From an uncultured Desulfobacca sp. (GTDB taxonomy: Bacteria > Desulfobacterota > Desulfobaccia > Desulfobaccales > Desulfobaccaceae): a DNA stretch of 7,490 bases. Shown in pieces: positions 1-6,922 of the stretch (positions are counted from its first letter, which is position 1; every line of letters starts with the position of its first letter). Under the pieces are notes generated by a model, which worked only from the letters and a program-made list of their open reading frames with translations, was not told the origin of the DNA and made no database searches. The stretch lies in the NCBI GenBank assembly GCA_937958145.1, contig CALGOE010000134.1:1-7490 (forward strand), written 5' to 3'. Both the position numbers and the translations under genes were made by a program.

Positions 1-125
1 GGTTTCACCTTAGCAGAATAACGGGCGTCAGCCTCTTGCGGGGAGATTTCCACGGCCAAATCGCCCCCCGCCGGCGCTTGCAGGGCAATGTCAGGAATGC
101 CCTGGATCAGGTCTGATGCCCCCAC
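1..125 (-). CDS. Partial reading frame downstream of the TPR gene, product unknown
   Basis: An open frame of 41 codons runs off the left edge of the window. It follows the TPR gene after 9 bases and is in the same frame, beyond that gene's TGA stop. GTG at 125 is the first possible start; there is no ATG in frame and no clear Shine-Dalgarno, so the start is uncertain. TTG or GTG codons near position 60 are alternatives, preceded by a G-rich run. The peptide has ordinary protein composition (VGASDLIQGIPDIAL, then AVEISPQEADARY). An 'ISPQEA' stretch can open rhodanese-like domains, but the diagnostic part would lie outside the window, so no function is assigned. It could also be non-coding sequence that happens to be open. 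Confidence 0.4.
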   Translation of the reverse strand, partial: MGASDLIQGIPDIALQAPAGGDLAVEISPQEADARYSAKVK

Positions 126-134
126 CGCAGGCGA

Positions 135-881
135 TCAGGGCTTTTTTGGTTTGGTGCCCGCGTCCTGTTGGATTTTCTCCACCTCGTCGCAGCAGAGGGG
201 ATGCCCCAAACGGCAGCCCTCCTGAAAATCGGCCAGGGCCTGCTTCGGTCGGTTCAGGTGATAGCGATACAGGTTCCCCCGGAAAAAATAGGCATGGGGC
301 AGATCAGGCCGCAGTTTGATGGCAGTGGAAAAATCAGCCACCGCGGCTTTGAGATTGTTCTGGCAAAAGTAAACCATGCCGCGATGGTTAAACACCCAGG
401 GGTCTTGCGGCAGCAGTTTCGCCGCCTGGTTCAGGTCCTGCAGGGCCTCATCGAGACGGCCTTCGTTGGCCAGATTCGCCCCCCTTTCCTTTAAGGCTTC
501 GCCCTGTTGCGGGTCTTGCTGGAGGATCTGACTGAAGACGTTGATAGCCTCCTCTCTCCGGCCTAACTCGCCAAGAATCCCCCCCTTCACCAAGAGTAAG
601 GAAATGTCCTGAGGGTGATGTTGCAGACCTGCCTCCACCTCGCTGAGGGCCTCTTCCGGCCGTTCCAAACGCTGGAAGGACAAGGCCCGATAGCGCCGGG
701 CCGCGGCGGATTGAGGGTCTGTCTGCAGATAGGCCTCCAACAATTCCAGGGCCTGACCATAATTCCGGGCCTTAAAGGCCGCTTCCCCCTGTGCCAGCAG
801 CGTCGGCTCGGCACCACAAGGAAAACTGACCGTAAGGAGCCCGCTTAAGAACATCAATATGAGCAGTATCCGCTTGGACAT
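135..881 (-). CDS. Exported TPR-repeat protein
   Basis: A 248-residue protein with an N-terminal signal peptide followed by tetratricopeptide repeats. Residues 1-24 have a basic start (MSKR), a hydrophobic core (ILLILMFLSGLL) and a probable cleavage after the CGA at 22-24, so the protein should be periplasmic or membrane-attached. C22 is not in a convincing lipobox. About six TPR units follow (roughly 27-56, 60-90, 93-124, 127-158, 161-192 and 195-227), with the usual A/G-A-L and D/P spacing. The tail is lysine- and proline-rich. The frame is open up to an ATG at 938, but ATG 881 is chosen because GAGGAGG lies 5 bases before it and the signal peptide then starts correctly. TPR proteins are scaffolds for protein binding and no partner can be named. 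It lies 207 bases beyond dsrN, so it may be transcribed separately; I saw no convincing promoter in that gap. Confidence 0.85.
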   Translation of the reverse strand: MSKRILLILMFLSGLLTVSFPCGAEPTLLAQGEAAFKARNYGQALELLEAYLQTDPQSAAARRYRALSFQRLERPEEALSEVEAGLQHHPQDISLLLVKGGILGELGRREEAINVFSQILQQDPQQGEALKERGANLANEGRLDEALQDLNQAAKLLPQDPWVFNHRGMVYFCQNNLKAAVADFSTAIKLRPDLPHAYFFRGNLYRYHLNRPKQALADFQEGCRLGHPLCCDEVEKIQQDAGTKPKKP

Positions 882-886
882 GAATG

Positions 887-893
887 CCTCCTC
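887..893 (-). promoter_or_regulatory. Shine-Dalgarno that decides the TPR gene start
   Basis: GAGGAGG on the minus strand, 5 bases upstream of ATG 881. It supports the internal ATG over the longer frame from 938, whose extra 19 residues (MQFFEFLRWAYHH...) would precede and spoil the signal peptide. Confidence 0.8.
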
Positions 894-1088
894 GGTTCTA
901 TGGTGATATGCCCACCGGAGAAATTCAAAAAATTGCACTTATTTGATATCATTCTTAAAAAGGGGAAAGCAAGGAAAATCTCCAGGGCGACGCCGGCGCA
1001 GAATTTTCATCATTGCTTGGGCATTTTGAGGATGATAACGGAGTTATGCCCACGAAGAGGCGAATCTCTCCCGGCTCCCCAGGGGGGG

Positions 1089-2552
1089 TCAGGTCAGGAG
1101 GGTTTTGCTGCAGGCGGCAGGGAGGTCAAGAGAGGTGTCGGCGCCTTCGGGAGTGACGCGGCGCGTTTCACAACGATATCGGCCCGCTTGGGCTACCAGG
1201 GCCGGGGCCCAGGTGGGAACCCCCAGGGCGTGGATGTGACTATAGGTGGCCAGGACATTCTTATAACAGATGCCGTCCCGCGAGCCGGTGATGCCATGAC
1301 CCCGCTCCAGGCTGAAGACCAGGTTTAATTTCCCATGATCTTCAGAAATGATGCGGGAATAATGAAACTCATGGCCCCGGATGACACTTCCCAGCGGAAA
1401 ATAGGGGTTGGGCTGGTCCACCTTCAGCACGGTATAGCCGTGCCCCTGCGGTCTTTTTTCCAACAGCACGGTGAAGGGCAAGGCCCCCACCATGGGGAAG
1501 CTCTGCTCCCGGACGATGAGATGGCTGCCCAGATACATGAGGCCGCCGCATTCGGCATACACCGGCAGACCGGCTTCGATGGCGGTTTTCAGGGAACGAC
1601 GGAACGACCGGTTGTTGGCCAGGGCTTCGGCATTGGTCTCGGGAAAGCCGCCGCCGATATACAAGCCGTCAATATCCGGGAGGATTTCGTCCTGCAAGGC
1701 ATTGATTGCCACCAGCCGGGCCCCGGCCGCAACTAAGGCCTCCAGGTTTTCCGGATAGTAAAACTGAAAGGCCGCATCCCGGATAATGCCGATGACCACC
1801 GGTTGACCAGCGGTTGGGCTCAGAGTGGGTGCTTGTCCCGCGGCTAACGGCAGAGGGGGGGCAGCCTGGGCCATTTGCCAGAGGCGGTCCAGATCCAGGT
1901 ATTTTTCCACCAGATTCTGGGCGGTGGCAATGGCCTGGCAGGCAGCGCGGTGCTCGGGCGGAGGCACCAGCCCCATGTGGCGTTCGGGAAAAACCGCGCA
2001 TTTCAGGCGGGGAACGGCCCCCAGGACCGGGAGGCCGCAATACTGCTCGATGGCGGCGCGCAAAAGCCCTTCATGGCGCGGCCGGGCAATTTGATTCAGG
2101 ATAACGCCCCGGAGGTCCACGTCGGGGTCGAATTTCTGGCAGCCCAAGACCATGGCTGCAGCGGTGCGGGTAGTCATGGTGCAGTCAACTACCAGCACCA
2201 CTGGAGCATGAAGGACTTTGGCCAGTTCTGCCGTACTAAAGGTACCGGCGATGTCCAGGCCGTCGTAGAGGCCCCGGTTGCCTTCGATCAAGGCACCGTC
2301 AGCCGTTGCCGTATGGTGGGCCACGGTCAGACGTATCTGCTCCCGGGCCATGAGGAACGGGTCCAGATTGTAACAGGGGCGTCCGGCGGCCAGGGCATGC
2401 CAGGCCGGATCAATATAGTCCGGTCCCTTTTTAAAAGGGGTGATATCCCGTCCCCGCTGCCGCCAGGCGGCCAGCAACCCCAAAGTCATGGTGGTTTTGC
2501 CGGAGCCACCGCGCAGGGCGGTGAGCACCAGACGGGGACAGGAGGTACCCAT
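1089..2552 (-). CDS. dsrN: DsrN, CobB/CbiA-type siroheme amidase (cobyrinate a,c-diamide synthase family)
   Basis: A 487-residue glutamine amidotransferase with the two-domain layout of cobyrinic acid a,c-diamide synthase. The N-terminal ATPase half has a P-loop at residues 13-21 (LRGGSGKTT, K19) and the family motif EGNRGLYDG at 90-98. A linker rich in Pro and Ala (about 230-250) leads to a class I, triad-type glutaminase domain. That domain has GGGFPETNAEAL (300-311), the nucleophile C335 in YAECGGLMYLG, GHEFHYS (393-399) and the C-terminal YSHIHALG (437-444), which carries the candidate catalytic His. The family transfers ammonia from glutamine to carboxylates of a tetrapyrrole using ATP. 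Next to dsrABD it is called DsrN and is thought to amidate siroheme for DsrAB. That assignment rests on gene context; true cobalamin synthesis is the alternative, but no other cob/cbi genes are visible. Its ATG overlaps the dsrD stop by one base (TAATG), implying translational coupling. It is the last gene of the operon seen here. Confidence 0.92.
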   Translation of the reverse strand: MGTSCPRLVLTALRGGSGKTTMTLGLLAAWRQRGRDITPFKKGPDYIDPAWHALAAGRPCYNLDPFLMAREQIRLTVAHHTATADGALIEGNRGLYDGLDIAGTFSTAELAKVLHAPVVLVVDCTMTTRTAAAMVLGCQKFDPDVDLRGVILNQIARPRHEGLLRAAIEQYCGLPVLGAVPRLKCAVFPERHMGLVPPPEHRAACQAIATAQNLVEKYLDLDRLWQMAQAAPPLPLAAGQAPTLSPTAGQPVVIGIIRDAAFQFYYPENLEALVAAGARLVAINALQDEILPDIDGLYIGGGFPETNAEALANNRSFRRSLKTAIEAGLPVYAECGGLMYLGSHLIVREQSFPMVGALPFTVLLEKRPQGHGYTVLKVDQPNPYFPLGSVIRGHEFHYSRIISEDHGKLNLVFSLERGHGITGSRDGICYKNVLATYSHIHALGVPTWAPALVAQAGRYRCETRRVTPEGADTSLDLPAACSKTLLT

Positions 2553-2794
2553 TAGTGTTTGGCCGCGCCTTCTACGTGGGGAATTTCGATGAAACTGCCA
2601 CCGAAATAGGTGTAGACGCAGCGACCGCCGTCAATAAGGTCTTTGATGGCGAATTTGACGTCATTCTTGGGTTGGTCAGGGTGTTCCTTTAAGACCAATT
2701 TCTCAATGTCTTTGGCCTTCAGCTGTTTCTTGCCCTGGGCCCCTTCAACCAGCTTGTAGATGTATTCTACAAGTTCTTCCTTGGAAAGTGCCAT
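2552..2794 (-). CDS. dsrD: DsrD, winged-helix activator of dissimilatory sulfite reductase
   Basis: An 80-residue protein of the DsrD family, close to the family's usual size of just under 80. Helical segments at about 4-18 and 26-38 and a helix near 43-56 (KNDVKFAIKDLIDGG) are followed by a C-terminal beta wing (CVYTYFGGSFIEIPHVEG, 59-76). This fits the winged-helix fold known for DsrD. The fold looks like a DNA-binding domain, but the protein is reported to act as an allosteric activator of DsrAB sulfite reduction. DsrD is typical of organisms that run Dsr in the reductive direction and is absent from most sulfur oxidisers, so it is the best metabolic marker here. The start is supported by AGGTGA 7 bases upstream. 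It sits 15 bases after dsrB, and its TAA shares a base with the dsrN ATG. Confidence 0.95.
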   Translation of the reverse strand: MALSKEELVEYIYKLVEGAQGKKQLKAKDIEKLVLKEHPDQPKNDVKFAIKDLIDGGRCVYTYFGGSFIEIPHVEGAAKH

Positions 2795-2809
2795 GGTTTA
2801 ATCACCTGC

Positions 2810-3883
2810 TTAGAATTTGAAATGCATTGACGTTCTATACGTATCATACGCCTGGAACTTATAGTCGTCAATATGCTGGAAGGTGAAAGGAATTTCGCAA
2901 ACATCAAAGAACCGTTCCCAACCGATGCGCTCCACCCATTCGCCGACGCGTTCCCACTTCAGGGCGTTTTCGGCGTATTTGATGAGAATGCGGCGGATGG
3001 TCTGGACCACATCCGGCCAACGCGGCGGGTCGTTTTTGATGTAGGGGACGGCCAACCGGGAGAACATCGGCGGGCTCTTGGCATTGGAGACTTTACCGCC
3101 CACCAACAGGGCGACGCCGCCTTTTTCTTCGTCAAAGCAGGGCATGGCCGGGCACATGGTGTAGCAGTTGCCGCAGTACATGCACCGTTCTTCATTGACG
3201 ATGACCGATTTCAGGTTCTTGTCAGGATGCGGCCGGATGGCGCCGGTGGGACAAGAAGCAATGGTCGTGGGGATTTCGCACAGGTGCCGCAAGACTTCGT
3301 GTTTGACTTTGGGCGGGGTCCGGTGCACGCCACAGATGGCGATATCGGAGCAGTGCACGGCGCCGCACATGTTCAGGCAACAGGCCAGGGAGATGCGCAC
3401 CTGGGCCGGCAGCTGATGGGTACCGAAATACTCAAACAGGTCGTCCATAACGGCCTTGACGATGCCGGAGGCGTCGATGGCCGGGGTGTGGCAGTGGACC
3501 CAACCCTGGGTGTGGACGATGTTGGTGACGGAATGGCCGGTGCCGCCTTTGGGCAGACCGCGCTTTACCAACTCCGCTTTCAGGCCTTCCAGCTTGGATT
3601 TGTCGGAAACCAGGAATTCGACGTTGTGGCGGCTGGTGAAGCGCAGGTAGCCATCACAATATTTATCAGCAATGTCACACAATTCCCGGGCAAACAGGGT
3701 GGTGATGAGACGGGGGGATGCTACCCGCACAGAAATCAGTTCGGCGCCGGTCTCAGACACGTGGATCAGGACGCCAGGCTCGGGGATGATATGATATTTC
3801 CACTTGCCGTAGTTTTCTTTAATCACAGGCGGCAAGAATTTGCTGTAATGCGGGGGGCCGATATCAGTAAGCCGTTCGGACAT
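2810..3883 (-). CDS. dsrB: Dissimilatory sulfite reductase beta subunit
   Basis: A 357-residue DsrB, near the family's usual length of about 360-380. It forms the cytoplasmic alpha2-beta2 enzyme with DsrA, which reduces sulfite with electrons from DsrC and the DsrMKJOP membrane complex (neither is in this window). Cysteines expected to bind the siroheme-coupled [4Fe-4S] cluster are C131 and the CCx3C group C168, C169 and C173 (ACCLNMCGAVHC). A ferredoxin-like insert follows with C211 (SCPTGAI) and C234-x2-C237-x2-C240, plus C244, giving a second [4Fe-4S] cluster. In solved DsrAB structures the catalytically active siroheme is the one held by DsrB. The ATG is preceded by a perfect AAGGAGG with 10 bases spacing. 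The gap to dsrA is 64 bases without a visible terminator. No residue needed for function appears to be missing. Confidence 0.97.
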   Translation of the reverse strand: MSERLTDIGPPHYSKFLPPVIKENYGKWKYHIIPEPGVLIHVSETGAELISVRVASPRLITTLFARELCDIADKYCDGYLRFTSRHNVEFLVSDKSKLEGLKAELVKRGLPKGGTGHSVTNIVHTQGWVHCHTPAIDASGIVKAVMDDLFEYFGTHQLPAQVRISLACCLNMCGAVHCSDIAICGVHRTPPKVKHEVLRHLCEIPTTIASCPTGAIRPHPDKNLKSVIVNEERCMYCGNCYTMCPAMPCFDEEKGGVALLVGGKVSNAKSPPMFSRLAVPYIKNDPPRWPDVVQTIRRILIKYAENALKWERVGEWVERIGWERFFDVCEIPFTFQHIDDYKFQAYDTYRTSMHFKF

Positions 3884-3947
3884 GTTACAAAAACCTCCTT
3901 AACCTTAACGGTTCATCTTGTTGTGGAATGCTTATATTGGCCACCGG

Positions 3948-5192
3948 TTATTTGGTGGTATGATATTTCCGGCCTTCGGCTTCGGCCTCAAAGTCGGACT
4001 GATGCCAGAAGAAGAAGGGGTTGGCCCGAGGCACCCGCACACTCTGGGGCACCGGCGGCAGTCCCACCGCCTCCAAGAAGGCCCGCATGCCCATCCGCAT
4101 GATGAGCTCGCCGACCCGCTCCCGGTTCTTGCCGTGTTCTGACCACCACTCGGTAATATTGGCGGTAAGTTCTTTTAATTCATCAAAGGGCTCTTCCATG
4201 CGCATAAAGGGCACAATGACCCAGCTCATCTGCGCGCCTTCCAGAATGGGGGCATGGGAACCCAGAAGGACCGTGCAACCCACATCGGTGCCCGGACGCA
4301 GGGCCTGGGGCATCATGTTGATGCAGTGCATGCAGTGGTTGCATTCTTTATTGTTGATCTTCAGGGTCTTGCCTTCCAGCCACATGCACTGGGTGGGGCA
4401 CAGATCCACGACGTCGGCCTGCACATCCAATTTGTCCACATTGGCACCGCCGCCTTTGGGCTTCAGTTCGCCGCCTATATAGGCCTCGACCGCAGACTGA
4501 TCAATGCGGATATCGTCTTTCCAGACGCCGATCATGGACATGTCGGAGCGGGCTACCGAGGCCACGCAGTCATTGGGGCAACCGGAGAATTTCAGTTTGT
4601 ACTTATAGGGGAAAGAAGGCCGGTGCAGGTCAAACTGGAATTCCTGGGTCAGTTGATAGCAGGCTTCCATAGTGTCATAACAGGACCATTCGCAGCGGGC
4701 CGGACCGCAGCAGCAGGAAGGGCTGCGCATGGCCGAACCCGAACCGCCGATATCCCAACCTTTGGCCGTCAGTTTCTGGAAGGCCGGTTCCAATTCTTCG
4801 GTGCGGGTGCCCAAGAAAATAATGTCGCCGGTGGCGCCGTGCATATTCAGAATGCTGCTGCCGTGCTCATCCCAGATGTCAAACAATTCCCGCAAGGCTT
4901 GGGATGTATAAAACCAGCCGGAGGGCTGATTGATCCGCATGGTGTGGAAATGTTCCAGACCGGGGAACTCATCCGGCAGGTCGGAGTAGCGACCGATGAT
5001 ACCGGAACCATAACCCAGCACACCCACGATACCGCCATGCTTCCAGTGGGTGATTTTCTCCTTGTACGATCTTTCCAACTGCCCCAACAGGTCGTTCACC
5101 TGCGGCTTCGTCGGTGCCAACCGCTTCAGATCCTTGACGAAGCTGGGGAACGGACCGGATTCAAGTTGATCCAGTAATGGGGTTTTGTGCAT
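3948..5192 (-). CDS. dsrA: Dissimilatory sulfite reductase alpha subunit
   Basis: A 414-residue DsrA, slightly shorter than the roughly 420-440 of many homologues but complete at both ends. The diagnostic block THWKHGGIVGVLGYGSGIIG is at residues 48-67. Siroheme/[4Fe-4S] cysteines are C161-x5-C167 (in SCCCGPARCEW) and C205-x3-C209 (SGCPNDC). The ferredoxin insert has C265 (LCPTQC) and C284-x2-C287-x2-C290 (CNHCMHC). C160-C161-C162 form a run of three cysteines at the first motif, of which only one should be the ligand. DsrA pairs with DsrB in the cytoplasm; its own tetrapyrrole is regarded as structural rather than catalytic in known structures. The start ATG is 8 bases after GGGAGG and the N-terminus (MHKTPLLDQLE) looks like those of homologues. 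It is the first gene of the operon, about 60 bases downstream of a strong promoter. Confidence 0.97.
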   Translation of the reverse strand: MHKTPLLDQLESGPFPSFVKDLKRLAPTKPQVNDLLGQLERSYKEKITHWKHGGIVGVLGYGSGIIGRYSDLPDEFPGLEHFHTMRINQPSGWFYTSQALRELFDIWDEHGSSILNMHGATGDIIFLGTRTEELEPAFQKLTAKGWDIGGSGSAMRSPSCCCGPARCEWSCYDTMEACYQLTQEFQFDLHRPSFPYKYKLKFSGCPNDCVASVARSDMSMIGVWKDDIRIDQSAVEAYIGGELKPKGGGANVDKLDVQADVVDLCPTQCMWLEGKTLKINNKECNHCMHCINMMPQALRPGTDVGCTVLLGSHAPILEGAQMSWVIVPFMRMEEPFDELKELTANITEWWSEHGKNRERVGELIMRMGMRAFLEAVGLPPVPQSVRVPRANPFFFWHQSDFEAEAEGRKYHTTK

Positions 5193-5200
5193 GAAACTGT

Positions 5201-5206
5201 CCTCCC
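5201..5206 (-). promoter_or_regulatory. dsrA Shine-Dalgarno
   Basis: GGGAGG on the minus strand, 8 bases before the dsrA ATG at 5192. It confirms the dsrA start and lies at the end of an AT-rich leader of about 60 bases. Confidence 0.8.
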
Positions 5207-5258
5207 TGTGTATTTAAGTAAACAAGCCGTATTTATCCTTTTTTTCACAAACACTGCC

Positions 5259-5289
5259 ATTATATCACCTGTGGGCCTTCTTTTGTCAA
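5259..5289 (-). promoter_or_regulatory. Near-consensus sigma-70-type promoter of the dsr operon
   Basis: On the minus strand, TTGACA (5284-5289) is followed after 19 bases by TATAAT (5259-5264). A TG sits one base before the -10, giving an extended -10 (TGATATAAT). Both hexamers match the consensus exactly; the spacer is two bases longer than ideal, which the extended -10 could offset. Transcription would start near 5252, giving a leader of about 60 bases before dsrA. The hexamers are visible directly; promoter activity is inference. A constitutive-looking promoter suits a central energy enzyme. I saw no convincing operator around it. Confidence 0.75.
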
Positions 5290-5376
5290 TAAAAAAAAGT
5301 GGCCATTACCAAGAGATTTCCCCTGACCGGGACCTGCCGCCGCCGTGCCGCTTCCCTTAAAAGAACTTAAGTGCAC

Positions 5377-6699
5377 TTACTCTGTGGGCAACAGGGTGAC
5401 CGGGCCGATCTTGGCCAACCCCTCCCGACATCCGTCGGCCGGCCCGACCACGAGAATAACCAGCTCTTCGGGCTGGAGATAATGTTGTGCCACCCTTTGG
5501 GCCTCCTGATGCCCCACCGCCAGAATCCGGGGGCGATAGAGATTGAGATAGTCCAGGCCGAGATCGTATAGCTCGATATTTTTGATCTGTTGCGCCAGGC
5601 CGCCGGGGGTCTCCAGGCCCAGGGGAAAGCTCCCCACATAGTAACTTTGGGCGTCGGCCAATTCCGCCGCGGTGCCGCCGCTTGCTTTGACCTCGGTCAT
5701 GACGTCTTTGATTTCCTGGATCATGGTCGCCGTATGCGCCGCCGGCGTAAAAGTGGAAATGATAAAGGGGCCGGGGGCCCGGCGGAAATGGAATTGGCTG
5801 CGGATGCCGTAGGTTAGGCCTTTTTCCGCCCGGATGCGCATCATCAGCCGGGAGGAAAAGCCGCCGCCGCCGAAGATGTAATTCACCAGCCGCAGGGCAA
5901 AAAAATCCGGGGTGCGCCGCGGTGGACCCAGATGGCCGCAGCGAATCTCGCTCTGGGTCAGATCGGGCCGATCCCAGAGATAGATGCCCGGCGGCGCCAG
6001 GGTTTTGGGCGCCTCCTGCCAGGCCGGCGGCAGGGCCAGAGGGGGGTTCCAGGTGCTCCAACACTCCTGGACCGTACTCAGCGCCACGGCCTCCGGCACC
6101 ATACCGACGATCACCAGGCTGCTCTCCCGGGGGTGACACTGGGTCTGAAAAAAGGTTCGCAGGTCTTCCAGTTGCAGGGCGGCCAGCGACTCCGGGCAGC
6201 CGTCCACCGGATGGCCGTAGGGACTGTCGCCGAAAAACAGGGGCAAGTAGGTCCGGTTCGCCACCTCCCGGGGGTCATCCAGGGCGTGCTGCAATTCGGC
6301 CCGCCGCCGTTCCCGCAACAGAAAGAATTCTTCCTCTGGAAAGCCGGGCTCCAGGACGATCTCCGCCAACAAGGCCATGAGCTCGCCAAAATCCTCAGCC
6401 AAACCTTCCAGGGTTATAGTGGTATGGTCCCAGCTGCCATGGGCCTTCAGCATGGCCCCCCGCCCCTCCACGGCCAGGGCCAACTCCAGCTGGTCCCGAT
6501 GTCGCGTGCCCAACGTCAAGCATTCGGCCAAACAGTCGGCAGTGCCGCCTTTGCCGACCGGATCGGCTTCGGCCCCCCGTTTGGCCATAAAGGTGATGCT
6601 CACCCAGGGAGTACGGCTATATTCCAAGCCCACCAGCCGCAGGCCGGTGGCTAAAGTGTGCGCATATATTTCGGGCAGAAAATCATCTCTGGCTGACAT
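5377..6699 (-). CDS. M16-family (pitrilysin-like) protein lacking the zinc motif
   Basis: A 440-residue protein with the two-domain M16B layout, of usual length for bacterial single-chain members, and no signal peptide. Where active members have HxxEH, this one reads GTADCLAECLTLGT (52-65), so both zinc-binding histidines are missing. The surroundings still fit the family: ITLEGLAEDF at 95-104, LEPGFPEEEF at 116-125 and YGHPVDG at 161-167. The second domain keeps the conserved FSSRLMMRIRAEKGLTYGI (281-299), with the Arg and Tyr that contact substrate in the partner chain. Such inactive M16 proteins often pair with an active M16 gene next door; none is seen here, so it may be a non-catalytic subunit whose partner lies elsewhere. 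The ATG has AAAGGA 7 bases upstream, which directly touches the heptamer array. It is separated from dsrA by 184 bases containing the dsr promoter, so a shared function with Dsr is not implied. Confidence 0.88.
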   Translation of the reverse strand: MSARDDFLPEIYAHTLATGLRLVGLEYSRTPWVSITFMAKRGAEADPVGKGGTADCLAECLTLGTRHRDQLELALAVEGRGAMLKAHGSWDHTTITLEGLAEDFGELMALLAEIVLEPGFPEEEFFLLRERRRAELQHALDDPREVANRTYLPLFFGDSPYGHPVDGCPESLAALQLEDLRTFFQTQCHPRESSLVIVGMVPEAVALSTVQECWSTWNPPLALPPAWQEAPKTLAPPGIYLWDRPDLTQSEIRCGHLGPPRRTPDFFALRLVNYIFGGGGFSSRLMMRIRAEKGLTYGIRSQFHFRRAPGPFIISTFTPAAHTATMIQEIKDVMTEVKASGGTAAELADAQSYYVGSFPLGLETPGGLAQQIKNIELYDLGLDYLNLYRPRILAVGHQEAQRVAQHYLQPEELVILVVGPADGCREGLAKIGPVTLLPTE

Positions 6700-6712
6700 A
6701 CAGGGGTCCTTT

Positions 6713-6922
6713 GAGTTTCGAGTTCCGGGTTTCGAGTTTCGAGTTCCGAGTTCCGAGTTCCGAGTTCCGAGTTTCGAGTTTCGAGTTTCGAGTTTTGAGT
6801 TTCGGGTTCCGAGTTCCGGGTTTCGGGTTCCGGGTTTCGAGTTCCGAGTTCCGAGTTCCGAGTTTCGAGTTTCGGGTTCCGGGTTCCGAGTTTCGGGTTC
6901 CGAGTTCCGAGTTTCGAGTTTC
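6713..6922 (+). repeat. Left heptamer array: 30 tandem 7-base units, GRGTTYC
   Basis: Exactly 30 contiguous units of 7 bases (210 bases) with no indels. By count there are 11 GAGTTTC, 10 GAGTTCC, 5 GGGTTCC, 3 GGGTTTC and 1 GAGTTTT. Nearly all variation is a transition at position 2 (A/G) or position 6 (T/C); the other five positions are fixed except the last base of unit 12. The array ends 10 bases from the stop codon of the S23-family gene on one side and touches the M16 gene's Shine-Dalgarno on the other. It has no stop codon in any forward frame, which creates false long plus-strand reading frames with EFRVPSS-like repeats. No function is known to me. Confidence 0.97.

Noticed and set aside
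882..1088. Promoter or terminator between dsrN and the TPR gene
   Set aside because: The -35/-10 pairs I could find (for example TTGCTT with TATCAA, spacer 19) match poorly, and the GC-rich inverted run after dsrN (CCCC/GGGG) has no T tract.
900..1328. 142-codon plus-strand frame across the dsrN 3' end and intergenic gap
   Set aside because: It overlaps the dsrN glutaminase domain antisense, has low-complexity composition and no family resemblance.
2873..4102. 409-codon plus-strand frame opposite dsrB and the dsrA end
   Set aside because: It is a shadow of the GC-rich dsr coding sequence, has no recognisable family, and the opposite strand is unambiguous dsrAB.
4254..5177. 307-codon plus-strand frame opposite dsrA
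   Set aside because: Shadow of dsrA; the real protein on the minus strand carries all the expected cysteine motifs.
5243..5252. Rex- or CRP/FNR-like half site (TTGTGAA) near the dsr transcription start
   Set aside because: Only one half is present; the matching inverted half is missing at the required distance.
5284..5376. Intrinsic terminator after the M16 gene
   Set aside because: A run of eight T (minus strand, 5291-5298) is present, but the sequence before it offers only 3-4 base stems (TGG/CCA, TCCC/GGGA). No stable hairpin is visible.
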